Assembly (NCBI RefSeq): GCF_001718315.1
Contig: NZ_CP013364.1
Location: 558,001-622,000, forward strand
Reading direction: 5' to 3'
DNA: 64,000 bases
Origin: Burkholderia diffusa
GTDB taxonomy: Bacteria; Pseudomonadota; Gammaproteobacteria; Burkholderiales; Burkholderiaceae
Both the position numbers and the translations under genes were made by a program. Within the stretch, counting starts at the first letter, position 1; every line of letters starts with the position of its first letter. The notes beneath the pieces were generated by a model, which saw only the letters and a list, made by a program, of their open reading frames with translations, had not been told where the DNA came from and ran no database searches. This document shows, piece by piece, positions 35,936-45,738 of the stretch.

Positions 35936-36598
35936 CTATTTCTGCAGCGAGATTTCCACGCGGCGATTGCGCGCCCGTCCTTCGACCGTATCGTTCGGTG
36001 CCGCCGGATTGGCTTCGCCGTGACCGGTCGCGGCAAACGAATCCGCTTTCAGCCCGTGCTCGCGCAAATATCCGGCGACCGCATCCGCCCGGCGCTTCGA
36101 TAGCGCCCGGTTGTGCGCGTCCGAACCGGTGGCGTCGGTATAACCGTCCACTTCCACGCGCGAGAAATGCCGATCGCCCTGCTGGTTCAGCAGTTTGTCG
36201 AGCGCGGCGGTGGCCTCGGACGTCAGCACGGCCGAATCGGTCGCGAAGTACGCATCGCCGGTCAGAGTCACCTTCTCGACCGGCGCGGGCGCCGGCGCAA
36301 CGGCCGCGGCGGCCGGCGCTGGTCCCGCACCGCACTGGAACACGATCGAATGCGGATCGGCGCCGTCGCGGTACGGCGTGGTGGTGTCGACCAAACGCAC
36401 GGGTTCGTTGCCGCACATGCGCGTCGCGACCTTCATGCAGGTCTTCGCGGTCGACAGGATGCCGTGGCAGTCGACCTGGAACGTCCGGATGCCGTTGCGC
36501 GACTGCAGTTCGTATGCGTTGTACGTCGGGCCCGACGCGCTCGAACAGGCTGCGAGGGACACCACGGACGCCAGCAGGACAAGATGGATGTTTTTCAC
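35936..36598 (-). CDS. OmpA-family lipoprotein
   Basis: A 220-residue outer-membrane lipoprotein. Signal sequence MKNIHLVLLASVVSLAAC with lipobox LAAC (lipidated Cys18), then a Cys-containing region (about 30-90, four Cys) of unknown fold, a Pro/Ala linker, and a C-terminal OmpA peptidoglycan-binding domain (about 112-220) with VEVDGYTDATGSDAHN, the LSKRRADAVAGYL helix and GHGEANP. The adhesin gene lies 109 bases upstream on the same strand, so the lipoprotein may help anchor or assemble it, as SadB/TAA-associated OmpA proteins do; that role is inferred. Confidence 0.88.
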   Translation of the reverse strand: MKNIHLVLLASVVSLAACSSASGPTYNAYELQSRNGIRTFQVDCHGILSTAKTCMKVATRMCGNEPVRLVDTTTPYRDGADPHSIVFQCGAGPAPAAAAVAPAPAPVEKVTLTGDAYFATDSAVLTSEATAALDKLLNQQGDRHFSRVEVDGYTDATGSDAHNRALSKRRADAVAGYLREHGLKADSFAATGHGEANPAAPNDTVEGRARNRRVEISLQK

Positions 36599-36707
36599 TT
36601 GACGACTCCGAAAATACGTTGAGCGCGGCGCGATGGCGCGGCCGCATGCGTTGGGTTCGGCGCGGTCCGCTCCGGCAGCGCGTGCCGGAACGAACCGCCG
36701 CGCGCGA

Positions 36708-39700
36708 TTACTTCCACTGATACAGCATGCCTGCGCCGACGACGCGCTGGCTGCCGGCGAAACCGCCGTTCAGCGTCGCCTTCAGGTTCTCGGTGATGCG
36801 CGCCTGCATGCCGACCGCCATCGCCTTCTGGCCCTGGAACGACGCCGTGCCGACCCCCATCGCGAAGTTCGAATCGCGGTCCATGTGCGGGATCGACGCC
36901 ATCGCGGCGGTCGCGGCAATCCCTTCACGTGCCATCGAATCGGTCTGCTGGATCTGCTGCTGCATCTGCGTGAGCTGGTTGTTGACGGTGTTCAGCGACT
37001 GCGTGAACTGGTTCGACACCGCATTCAGCTGGTTCACGTTCACCGCGTCGGTACCCTGCGTGCCCGCCGCGACGTTGACGACCTGCCGCGCCGAATCCGC
37101 CGAACCGACCGCGACGACGTTCGAGCGGCCGCCGTCATTGCTGCCCGCGCCGACCGCCGCCGAGTTGCTGCCCGACGAGGTCGCGCCGACGCCGAGCGCG
37201 GTCGAGCCGCTGCCGGACGCCGTCGAACTGTTGCCGACCGCCGTGCTGTTCGAGCCGGAGGCCACCGCGCCCGAACCGCCGGCCGACGAGTTCGAGCCGG
37301 ACGGCCCCGGCGGCACGTTGCCGCCGGACGGGTTCGACGTGTAGGAACCGCCGATGTTGGTCGTGCGCTGATCGATCAGCGTCGTCAGCTGGTTCGCAAT
37401 CGAATCGAGCTGCGACACGTTCACCGCGTCCGTGCCGTTCTTGCCGGCGGCAAGGCCCGTGATCTGCCGGTTGCCGACGTTCACTTCGCCGGCCGACGAC
37501 TGCGGGCTGCTCAGGCCATACGCGACGTAGTTCGTCAGCGCGCCGACCGTCGTCAGCGAGCCCGCGCCGAGCGCGACGCTGTTCGCGAACGTCGCCGACG
37601 CGCCGGCGCCGAGCGCGAGCGCATCGGTCGCGTTGCTGCGGGCGCCCGAGCCGAGCGCGACGCTGCCCACGCTGACCGCCGCCGCATTGGCGCCCTGCGC
37701 CACGGACTGCGCGCCGGTCGCCGTCGCGCCGCTGCCGAGCGCGATCGCGTCGGCCTGCGCGGAACTCGCCGCCTGCCCGATCGCAATCCCGCCCGGCGCG
37801 GTCGCATCGACGATCGCGCCATTGCCGATGCCGACGCCGTTGTCGCCGTTGACGACCGTCGTCGGCCCCACCGCGACCGATTCCGCGCCGACGGCGAGCG
37901 AATCCGCCGCCGTCGAATTCGCGTGGAAGTACTTCTGGCCCGTGACCGCGAACGACTGCAATGCGCCGGCAAGCTGCCGCACCGTCACCGCGTCTTGCTG
38001 GCCGGTGCCGTCCGCGACATTGGTGATCTGGCGATATGTCTTGCTCGTCGCATCGCCGACCGATACCGCGCCGAGCAGCGTCTGGTCCGTCGTGTTGAAC
38101 GGGATCGCCGCGGTGCCGTTGCGGATGATCCCCGACGCCGGCACCGTCGCGCGATCGGCCACCGAGCCCGCGCCGAGCGCGATGCTGCCGTCCACCCGCG
38201 AAATGGCGTTCGGCCCGATCGCCACGCTGTCGACGCCGATCGCCTGGCTGTCCGGCGCGGTCGAGTTCGCGTGGAAGTACTTGATGCCGTGCGCGTTGAT
38301 GTTGTCGATCGCGGAACCGACGTTGTTGTTGATCGTCGTCGAACCGTCGCTGTTGTACGTCACGTATGACGGCGCCGAGATCGTGCCGGTCGTCGGATCG
38401 TAGGTGGCCCCGCCGCCAATCGCGCCGGCCGTGCTGTTGCCGAGGTTGGTGTTGTTGTTGGCGATGGAGCTCAAGCCCGTCGACAGCGAACTGATGCCGG
38501 TCGACGTGGCGGTCGACAGCGACGTCAGGCTGCTGTTCGTGCTCGACAGGCCGGTCGACAGCGAACCGATGGTGGTCGACGTCGAGGTCGACAACGAGGT
38601 GATCGAGCTGTTGGTCGAGCTCAGGCCGGTCGACAGCGAGCTGATGCCGGTCGACGTGGAGCTCGACAACGAGGTCAGGTTGCTGTTCGTCGAACTCAAG
38701 CCGGTGGACAGTGAACCGACGACGGTCGACGTCGACGTCGACAGCGACGTGATCGAGCTGTTGGCCGAACTCAGGCCGGTTGACAGCGAGCTGATGCCCG
38801 TCGAAGTGGAAGTCGACAGGGACGTTACCGAACTGTTCGTGGAGCTGAGGCCGGTGGAAAGCGAACTGATCCCCGTCGAAGTCGACGTGGACAACGACGT
38901 GATCGCGCTGTTCGCCGATGACAAGCCCGTCGATGTGGAAGTCGACAAGGATGTCACTGAACTGTTCGTGGAGCTGAGGCCGGTGGAAAGCGAACTGATC
39001 CCCGTCGAAGTCGACGTGGACAGCGACGTGATCGCGCTGTTCGCCGACGACAAGCCCGTCGATGTGGAAGTCGACAAGGACGTCACTGAACTGTTCGTCG
39101 AGCTGAGGCCGGTAGAAAGCGAACTGATCCCCGTCGAAGTCGACGTGGACAACGACGTGATCGTGCTGTTCGTCGACGACAGGCCCGTCGACAACGACGA
39201 CACCCCGGTCGACAACGACGTGATGCTCGACAGCGTCGACGTCGACAGCGACGTCACCGCCTGGTTCGTCGCATCGAGCTGCGACCCGTTGATCGCGTCC
39301 GTGCTCGACGAGCTGATCCGCCCGGCTGCGACGTTGGTAATCTGCCGCTCGCTGCCCGGCGCGCCGACGCTGACGACGCTGGTGGGATTGATGCCTTTGA
39401 AACTGTACGTGACGCCGCCGATCGTCGCGGTCGCGGTCGGATTCGGCGCGGCCGTCACCGACCCGGAGCCGAGCGCGACATCGTTGGCGTTGTTCGCCAC
39501 GGCCGACGCGCCAAAGGCCACCGCACCCGCCGCGGCCGCCGTCGACGTATTGCCCAGCGCGAGGGAGCCGACACCCTGCGCGTTGTTCGAATTGCCGATC
39601 GCCACCGCGCCGTCGCCATTCGCGGTGTTGTTCGAACCCATCGTGACCGCGCCGGTGCCGATCGCGGTGCTCGGATCGCCGATGGCGACCGCGCCGTTGC

Positions 39701-40976
39701 CGCTCACGGTCTGGCCTTCGCCGAGCGCAACGGCGCCGGTGCCGCTCAGCACCTGCGAGTTATTCCCGCCGGCGATCGAGCCCGCGCCAGCCGCCGCCGC
39801 AACCGAGTTGCTCGCGCCGATTGCGACCGTGGCGCCAGCGGCCGCCACGCTGTTGATGCCGATCGCCGTTGCATTCACGGCAGACGCCGTCGCGCCGGCG
39901 CCCAGCGCGGTGCCCGAGATGCCCGTCGCGAGCGCGAGATTGCCGAGCGCGACGCCGAATTGCTGCGTCGCGGTCGACTGCACGCCCATTGCAATCGAGC
40001 TGAGGCCGGACGCATTCGCGTTCAGGCCGAACGCCAGCGCATTGTCCGCACCCGCCGAGGTATTCGAGCCCATCGCGATCGAACTGGTGCCGAGCGATTG
40101 CGTGCCCGATCCCGGCACGCCTGCGGTGCCGCCCCAGCCGATGGCGATCGACGACGTACCCTTCGCACCGCTGTTTACGCCCATTGCCACGGCCGAATTG
40201 CCGGAAGCGAGCGAGCCACTGCCGACGGCAACGCCGGCCGAGCCCGAACTCGTCGACTGGTTGCCGAGCGAGACGGCGCCCGTATTCGTGGCATTGGACG
40301 AAAAGCCGAGCGCGACGGCTTGCGCCCCGGAAGCGACCGCCCCGAGCCCGAGCGCGGCCGCATATTGACCGGAGGCCGTTGCATTGTTCCCGAGCCCGAT
40401 CGCGGAAACGCCGATCGCCGACGCACCGCTGCCGATCGCCACCGAGCCGCTTTGGGTCGAGCTCGACAGGTTGCCGATCGCGACCGAATAGCTGCCGGAT
40501 CCGATTGCCTGCACGCCCATGGCCACGCTGTTCACGCCGGTTGCCTGAGAGTTGATGCCGACGGATGTCGAGCCGTCGGCGATGGCGTGCGCGCCCGGGC
40601 CAATCGCCGTGGCTGAAACGCCCGTCGCCGTGGACAGGTTGCCGAACGCGGTGGAATTCACCTGTGTGGCAATCGAGCCGTTACCGACGGCGATCGAACT
40701 GGCGCCGCCCGTCGCGGAACCGCCGCCTGCCGAATACTGCGCGTGGGCCCCCGCCTGAAACAGTCCGAGATACGCAGCCGCCATCATCGTGGCGATTCGC
40801 CGCGGCGATAGCCCCGCCAGCGCTGCCGCGCTCGCGGCGGCGCCAGCGCCCGGTTCGGCATGTACGTGCGCACTTCCCGACGACGCCACGCGCTTGCCGC
40901 GCGCGCGATCGAGCTCGGACGCAGCGACCCACGCCCCCAATGCTTCGTTCCAGATCGACTTGAACGACTTGTTCAT
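36708..40976 (-). CDS. Trimeric autotransporter adhesin (YadA-like)
   Basis: A 1422-residue type Vc adhesin. N-terminus MNKSFKSIWNEALGAWVAASE is an extended signal peptide region (ESPR), with the hydrophobic part about 50-75. A long head of YadA-like repeats (about 80-520) with variants of AVAIG and SSIAMG follows, then a neck (ITNVAAGRISSSSTDAINGSQL), a Ser/Thr-rich stalk of SLSTSTSTG repeats (about 580-845), a second head, further necks (GTDAVNVSQL, GTDAVNVNQL), a coiled coil (about 1340-1365) and the C-terminal YadA beta-barrel anchor ending MLYQWK. Trimers would form surface fibres for adhesion or autoaggregation. GAGGG precedes the start. It is followed by the OmpA-like lipoprotein gene and separated by 1.45 kb from a divergent two-component system. 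Confidence 0.95.
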   Translation of the reverse strand: MNKSFKSIWNEALGAWVAASELDRARGKRVASSGSAHVHAEPGAGAAASAAALAGLSPRRIATMMAAAYLGLFQAGAHAQYSAGGGSATGGASSIAVGNGSIATQVNSTAFGNLSTATGVSATAIGPGAHAIADGSTSVGINSQATGVNSVAMGVQAIGSGSYSVAIGNLSSSTQSGSVAIGSGASAIGVSAIGLGNNATASGQYAAALGLGAVASGAQAVALGFSSNATNTGAVSLGNQSTSSGSAGVAVGSGSLASGNSAVAMGVNSGAKGTSSIAIGWGGTAGVPGSGTQSLGTSSIAMGSNTSAGADNALAFGLNANASGLSSIAMGVQSTATQQFGVALGNLALATGISGTALGAGATASAVNATAIGINSVAAAGATVAIGASNSVAAAAGAGSIAGGNNSQVLSGTGAVALGEGQTVSGNGAVAIGDPSTAIGTGAVTMGSNNTANGDGAVAIGNSNNAQGVGSLALGNTSTAAAAGAVAFGASAVANNANDVALGSGSVTAAPNPTATATIGGVTYSFKGINPTSVVSVGAPGSERQITNVAAGRISSSSTDAINGSQLDATNQAVTSLSTSTLSSITSLSTGVSSLSTGLSSTNSTITSLSTSTSTGISSLSTGLSSTNSSVTSLSTSTSTGLSSANSAITSLSTSTSTGISSLSTGLSSTNSSVTSLSTSTSTGLSSANSAITSLSTSTSTGISSLSTGLSSTNSSVTSLSTSTSTGISSLSTGLSSANSSITSLSTSTSTVVGSLSTGLSSTNSNLTSLSSSTSTGISSLSTGLSSTNSSITSLSTSTSTTIGSLSTGLSSTNSSLTSLSTATSTGISSLSTGLSSIANNNTNLGNSTAGAIGGGATYDPTTGTISAPSYVTYNSDGSTTINNNVGSAIDNINAHGIKYFHANSTAPDSQAIGVDSVAIGPNAISRVDGSIALGAGSVADRATVPASGIIRNGTAAIPFNTTDQTLLGAVSVGDATSKTYRQITNVADGTGQQDAVTVRQLAGALQSFAVTGQKYFHANSTAADSLAVGAESVAVGPTTVVNGDNGVGIGNGAIVDATAPGGIAIGQAASSAQADAIALGSGATATGAQSVAQGANAAAVSVGSVALGSGARSNATDALALGAGASATFANSVALGAGSLTTVGALTNYVAYGLSSPQSSAGEVNVGNRQITGLAAGKNGTDAVNVSQLDSIANQLTTLIDQRTTNIGGSYTSNPSGGNVPPGPSGSNSSAGGSGAVASGSNSTAVGNSSTASGSGSTALGVGATSSGSNSAAVGAGSNDGGRSNVVAVGSADSARQVVNVAAGTQGTDAVNVNQLNAVSNQFTQSLNTVNNQLTQMQQQIQQTDSMAREGIAATAAMASIPHMDRDSNFAMGVGTASFQGQKAMAVGMQARITENLKATLNGGFAGSQRVVGAGMLYQWK
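38452..39290 (-). repeat. Stalk-coding tandem repeats of the adhesin
   Basis: This part of the adhesin gene encodes repeats of SLSTSTSTGISSLSTGLSS type. The best-preserved copies (aligned landmarks at 38831, 38960 and 39089) have a period of 129 bases, 43 residues, with only a few base differences between units. Shorter 25-residue variants flank them. Such arrays can change length by slippage or recombination. Confidence 0.85.
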
Positions 40977-42431
40977 GTTGTTTTCCCTCGGTTCTCGTGT
41001 GCTGAATCACGCGACAGCGACGCGACGGCAAACGAAGCGCGCATCTACACACGCGCTCGTCATCTCGCACCGCTCCGGTGTCTCACTTCGGACGACTAAA
41101 TTGACTGCCGAATGGCCCTGCACGACACTCGCGACCGCTGTCGCGATCACGCGACCGCACACCGCGCATGCCAGTCGGACACGAGGCGCAGCGACGATCG
41201 CGGGTTATCGAATCATGGAAGCCGATGTCGCTCGCCGGATGACGGCGCGACGCGCGGCACGCCGCGAAGCCAACGCGCGCGGACACCGTCGCGCCGGACC
41301 GGCGGCGACTTCGAATCTCATGAGGAGGCGTCGTTCAGACGCCGGATGGACGCAGCCAGCCTGACCTGCAGACCGGCCGCCCTGGTTCATTCGGGAGGAG
41401 GATGCCGCCGTGCGGCCTCCGGGGCTGACGCATGCGCCGCAGGATCGCGAACGCTGACAGCCGACACCGGTCCGAGCGAGCCGGTGCGTTGATCCGCCGT
41501 GCCTTTGATGTTCATGTCTTCTCGTGCCTGCCTGATCGACAGCGGTGTCGCGCGACCGCCGTTCGAAGGATCGAACTGCCCGGCGATCGACGCGTACACG
41601 CTCACCCCTTTTTACATCCAGGCCAGCGCCGGACATTCCGGATTTCCGGAAAAACCGCCGACTGGCCGGATGGCCCCTTCACCACATTTATCGACTGACT
41701 TTCTTTGACGATTTATTGCCGCCTTATGTGTCAAACTCGCATCAACTTCTGCATTCCTCGATGCATCCTGTTGCATCGGCACATTCGAAGAATGATGAAG
41801 TTTTTATTACCCTCGTGCCGGTCTCCGTCGCATCGCCGCAATCCCGGAATATGAGATTGACAGCATGCAATGTCACATTGAATGTGGCGCCCCAAAAGGG
41901 TGCTTACAGAAAGCCTTTTCGCTAAAGCCGCTTGTGCTGCAGAACCGATTCCAGGCTCTTCCGGCCTAGTGTGCCGGCGTTCGTCAGAACAAACCTTTTC
42001 TCAAGCGGAAAAATTCTTTTCCAGAGCAGACGATATTTACATTCATACAACCCCGCCGGGGTGAAATTTAAATGTGAAAGCGATCTTAATCATGGAGACG
42101 ATTAATTGAGGAACTCTGCCAGCACCAGATTCGGGCATTGCAACGACATAATTTTCTTAAAGACATCATTCGGGCCACGCGATTTTCACAAGGAATCATG
42201 CGGCAATAAGAACCGATATGAAATTGGTAATTCGGAAAGTTTTTCCACTCGCTGTTTACTCGAATCGATCGGAGCGGCCAAGCACCCGCGCAACCGTGTC
42301 AGACATGCCCACACAAATCGCACGGACTCCCCACCGTCGACGCAATCGTCGTCATATAATTTTTCGCAACAATCGTGCACATAGATGCATCGAGTCCGAC
42401 CCCGGCCTACCCTCCGTTCACGTCCGCAACC
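40977..42431. other. 1.45-kb gene-free, partly AT-rich spacer
   Basis: Between the adhesin and the divergent response regulator. The left 700 bases are GC-rich without a believable gene. From about 41700 to 42370 the sequence is clearly more AT-rich than the rest of the window. Short open frames (such as 42106-42384) lack ribosome-binding sites and family resemblance. A TTAATC-N8-GATTAA dyad sits at 42086-42105. The length and composition suggest a large regulatory region, possibly bound by H-NS, or a decayed or acquired segment. Confidence 0.5.
42086..42105. promoter_or_regulatory. Inverted repeat in the adhesin/regulator spacer
   Basis: TTAATC-N8-GATTAA, a perfect 6-bp dyad in the AT-rich part of the spacer, about 330 bases before the response-regulator gene. 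A plausible binding site for a dimeric regulator, with no further support. Confidence 0.3.
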
Positions 42432-43265
42432 ATGTCATCTCGCTCGTCCAGTCCGGCGTCGCTCCGCGCCACGCCGGATCTCGTTGGCGCCCACATTCTT
42501 GTCGTAGATGACCGACCGAACGACCTGCGGCTCCTGACGGAGATCCTGCGTTCCGCTCGCTGCCGGATCAGCGTCGCATTCGATGGTCTGCAGGCCTATC
42601 ACCGTGCGCAGGCAATCGCGCCCGACCTGATCCTGATCGACGTGAGAATGCCGCGCATGGACGGCTTCGCCGCGTGCCGGCTGCTGGCCTCGACATCGTC
42701 GACGCAGAACATTCCCGTCATCATCCTGACTGCCGCGAGCGATCTCGACGATCGCATCGCGGGGCTCGAAACCGGTGCGCTCGACTACATCGTGAAACCG
42801 TTCGAGCCGGCCGAGGTCATTGCACGGATCCGCAATCATCTGAAACGGACGCGGCGCAGCCAGCCGTTCGCGCACCTGCCCGAGCTGCCCGACCACCCGG
42901 ACGCCGCGCTGGTGCGCGCGGCATGCGACATCCTGCTGCGCGAACTGCGCAATCCGCCGGGGCTCGACGAACTCGCGAAACAGGTCGGCACGCACGAAAA
43001 ACGGCTGTCGCGCGTGTTCCGCGATCATCTCGGCCAGACCGTTTTCGAATATCTGCGCGACACGCGGCTGCGCGCCGCGAGGCACTTCCTCGCCGAGACG
43101 TCGATGGGTATCGGCGACATCGCCGAGGAAATCGGCTTCTCTACGCCGGGCAATTTCGCGACGGCATTTCGCGAACGGTTCGGCATCACGCCGTCCGACT
43201 GGCGGCGCCAACGGCCGGCGGTCGATATTGCGCCGCCGCCGCATGACCACCCGAGCGATGCATAG
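42432..43265 (+). CDS. Response regulator with AraC-type output domain
   Basis: A 277-residue protein. REC domain (about 17-135): VVDDRPNDLRLL, phospho-acceptor Asp in LILIDVRMPRMDG, IILTAAS and YIVKPFEP. A short linker leads to a C-terminal AraC double HTH (about 180-265): GLDELAKQVGTHEKRLSRVF and GIGDIAEEIGFSTPGNFATAFRERFGITPSDWRR. It is a phosphorylation-controlled DNA-binding regulator. The start is the ATG at 42432; a GTG at 42375 would add 19 residues. Its 3' end overlaps the kinase gene, so the two are cognate partners, probably acting on the divergent adhesin operon. Confidence 0.88.
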   Translation: MSSRSSSPASLRATPDLVGAHILVVDDRPNDLRLLTEILRSARCRISVAFDGLQAYHRAQAIAPDLILIDVRMPRMDGFAACRLLASTSSTQNIPVIILTAASDLDDRIAGLETGALDYIVKPFEPAEVIARIRNHLKRTRRSQPFAHLPELPDHPDAALVRAACDILLRELRNPPGLDELAKQVGTHEKRLSRVFRDHLGQTVFEYLRDTRLRAARHFLAETSMGIGDIAEEIGFSTPGNFATAFRERFGITPSDWRRQRPAVDIAPPPHDHPSDA

Positions 43266-45591
43266 GCGCTTCGCCTCGGGCTGGCACACGGTCGTGCTGC
43301 TGCTGGCGGCACTGGTGCTCGCGTGCGCGACACACCGCGCCCACGCGACGGAAAACCCCGCGCAACTGGACGCGGTCTCGTTGCTCGAGGATCCGGGCAC
43401 GCAGATGTCCGTCGATCAGGCCGCCGCACGGCTCGCCGAATCTCAACGCCGTGCCGCCGCGGCGGCGCGACCGTCGTTCAACATCGAATTCTCACGCTCC
43501 GCATGGTGGGTCGGCGCGACGCTGGTCAACCGCGGCGGCGTTGAACAGCCGCTGGTGCTGGCGATCCGCGACGCACGCGTCGACCGTGCCGATTTCTATG
43601 TCGAGCACGGCGGCACGTGGGCCCTCGCCGGCCGCTTCCCGGCCGACGAAAATGGCATGAGCCGGCCGGCTTCCCGGTATCCGGTGCTCGATGCAACGCT
43701 GCGCCCGGGCGAACGGCTGCCCATCCTGATCCGCATCACGTCGCGCAAGGAACTGCGGCTCGCGCCGAGCGCCTTCACGCGCGACGCGTGGCAGACCCAC
43801 GAGCTCCACGCGACCATGTGGAACTTCGGCTTCCTCGGCGGCCTGCTCGCGCTCGTGTGGTGTGCGCTTCTGATCGGGTTCTTCTCGCGCAGCGGCATGT
43901 TCGTCGTGCTGGCCGTGCTCGCGTTGAACACGGCGCTGTTCGAGGCAACCTACCGCGGCTACACCGCGCTGTATCTGTGGCCTGCCGCGCGCGAATGGTC
44001 GGCGCGCGGCGAGGTGATCTTCGTCTACCTGTCGATCGTATGCTTCATCGCGTTCATCCTGACGGTCGCCCATCGCGAGAAGGCGCGCATCCCGTTTCGC
44101 GCGATCTACGCGGGGTTCATCGCGCTCGAGTGCGCGGGCATCGTTGGCGCCGCATGCGGCGACCTCCTCACGTTCACGTGGTTCTGCCTGCGGCTGAACA
44201 CCGTGCTGGCGATCGTGAACCTTACCCTCGCGCTGACGCTCGCGATTCGGCGCACACCGACGGGCCGCGTGATGTTGATCGCGATCGCGTTCGCGAGCTT
44301 CAACATGGCGATCCGCATCCTCGACGGCAAGGACGCAATCCCGGCGTGGCTGTTCTGGCTCAAGTCCGATATCTATCCGAACCCCGTCATCGCGATCATC
44401 GGCCTCGCCACGCATCTGCTCGTGCTGGCCGCGTGGATCAACCATGTCGGCCGTCAGCGCACCGAAGCACGCAAGCGGCTCGAGCACTGGCAACTCACCG
44501 AGCAGGATCGCCTGCGCGACGAGGTCGCGAAACGCACGGTCGCGCTCAACGACGCGCTGCAACAGGTTCGCGTGCACATGCAGCAGAAGATCGAGACGCT
44601 AGGCTATGTGAGCCACGATCTGCGCGCGCCGCTGTCGACGATCAACGGTTACGCGAAGCTGCTGCTGCAAGGCGCGACGCGTAGCCAGGCCAGGCTGATC
44701 CGCTCGATCGATCGCAGCATACGCTACCAGCTCACGCTCATCGACGAATTGCTGCAATACACGAAGGCCGAGTTGCAGCCGCTCGGCATTTCGCCAGACG
44801 CGACCGACCTGCCCGGCCTGCTGAGCGACATCGGCGACTATGCGGTCGCGCTGTGTTTGCAGCAGAACAACCGATTCAATTACCGGCCGTTGACGCCGTT
44901 GCCGCGCAAGCTGTCGATCGACGGCATTCGGCTGCAGCAGGTGTTGCTCAACCTGTTGTCGAACGCGTCGAAGTTCACGCGCGACGGCACGGTCACGCTG
45001 TCGGTCGGCGCATATGCGGAAGGCGATGCATGGCGGATCGTGTTCGAGGTCGCCGACACCGGAATCGGCATCGACATCGACAAGACCACCGACATATTCC
45101 GTGCGTATCAGCAGGTGCAGGCGGTCAACGGCGGCACCGGGCTCGGCCTGTTCATCGCGCAGCGGATCGTCGGCGCGATGCACGGCGAGCTGGCCGTGTC
45201 GAGCCAGCCGGGTGTCGGCACGTCGTTCACGTTCCAGATCATGGCGCCCGCGATCGGCCGCGCGATGATCCCGGCGTCGGCGCTCGTGCGCGCCGCCGAA
45301 CCCGCCGTTCAAGCCGAGCCCGTGCCGGCCGCCCACGCGATGCGCTGTCCGCCTGCCGACGCGCTCGACGAACTGGCCGTGCTCGCGAGCGAAGGTCGCC
45401 TCACCGATATCGAGGAATGGCTCGGACAGCACGCGTACGCGCCGCGGCATGCCGCATTCGTGCAAGCGATGCGGGACCGCCTCGATGCGCTCGATCTGCA
45501 GGCGATCGAACGACTCGCCGAGTCGCTGAAACAGGCCAGCGTCGCGGATGCGTCGTTCGATACGGAACCCGACATGGCCGGGCCGGCTTGA
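43243..45591 (+). CDS. 7TMR-DISM sensor histidine kinase
   Basis: A 782-residue membrane kinase. Signal peptide (WHTVVLLLAALVLACATHRAHA), a periplasmic 7TMR-DISM extracellular domain (about 30-180), seven hydrophobic helices (about 190-395), a coiled coil, then HisKA with SHDLRAPLS (about 455) and HATPase with NLLSNASKF, DTGIGI and GTGLGLFI. A C-terminal helical extension of about 110 residues (ELAVLASEGRLTDIEEWL) resembles segments found in other Burkholderia-type kinases. The start is either 43243 or the ATG at 43258; both lie inside the response-regulator gene, giving translational coupling. The ligand of the 7TMR domain is unknown; other members sense carbohydrates. Confidence 0.88.
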   Translation: MTTRAMHRRFASGWHTVVLLLAALVLACATHRAHATENPAQLDAVSLLEDPGTQMSVDQAAARLAESQRRAAAAARPSFNIEFSRSAWWVGATLVNRGGVEQPLVLAIRDARVDRADFYVEHGGTWALAGRFPADENGMSRPASRYPVLDATLRPGERLPILIRITSRKELRLAPSAFTRDAWQTHELHATMWNFGFLGGLLALVWCALLIGFFSRSGMFVVLAVLALNTALFEATYRGYTALYLWPAAREWSARGEVIFVYLSIVCFIAFILTVAHREKARIPFRAIYAGFIALECAGIVGAACGDLLTFTWFCLRLNTVLAIVNLTLALTLAIRRTPTGRVMLIAIAFASFNMAIRILDGKDAIPAWLFWLKSDIYPNPVIAIIGLATHLLVLAAWINHVGRQRTEARKRLEHWQLTEQDRLRDEVAKRTVALNDALQQVRVHMQQKIETLGYVSHDLRAPLSTINGYAKLLLQGATRSQARLIRSIDRSIRYQLTLIDELLQYTKAELQPLGISPDATDLPGLLSDIGDYAVALCLQQNNRFNYRPLTPLPRKLSIDGIRLQQVLLNLLSNASKFTRDGTVTLSVGAYAEGDAWRIVFEVADTGIGIDIDKTTDIFRAYQQVQAVNGGTGLGLFIAQRIVGAMHGELAVSSQPGVGTSFTFQIMAPAIGRAMIPASALVRAAEPAVQAEPVPAAHAMRCPPADALDELAVLASEGRLTDIEEWLGQHAYAPRHAAFVQAMRDRLDALDLQAIERLAESLKQASVADASFDTEPDMAGPA

Positions 45592-45738
45592 TCGCAACGG
45601 ATGCGCCGCTGTCGCGCAACGCACGTTCGCTGCTTGCTCGGCTGCGACCGGCCGCCGCCTCGACGCGCTGCTGAAAGCCGGCAACCGCGACGAAGCACGC
45701 GATGCCGGTCCGCCAAGCCGCCCGAACGCGCGTCGGCA

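Noticed and set aside
38452..39290. Repeat array considered as CRISPR
   Set aside because: The units are in-frame coding repeats with no unique spacers and encode the SLSTS stalk of the adhesin.
38404..40368. 654-residue plus-strand open frame opposite the adhesin
   Set aside because: Its VDSE/VDVEVD-type repeats are merely the antisense image of the adhesin's repetitive codons; no ribosome-binding site and no family resemblance.
42106..42384. 92-residue frame in the adhesin/regulator spacer
   Set aside because: No ribosome-binding site or family features, and it runs into the regulator's leader; AT-rich sequence gives longer chance frames.
42375..42432. GTG start for the REC-AraC regulator
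   Set aside because: It would add 19 residues outside the conserved REC domain; the ATG at 42432 is preferred.
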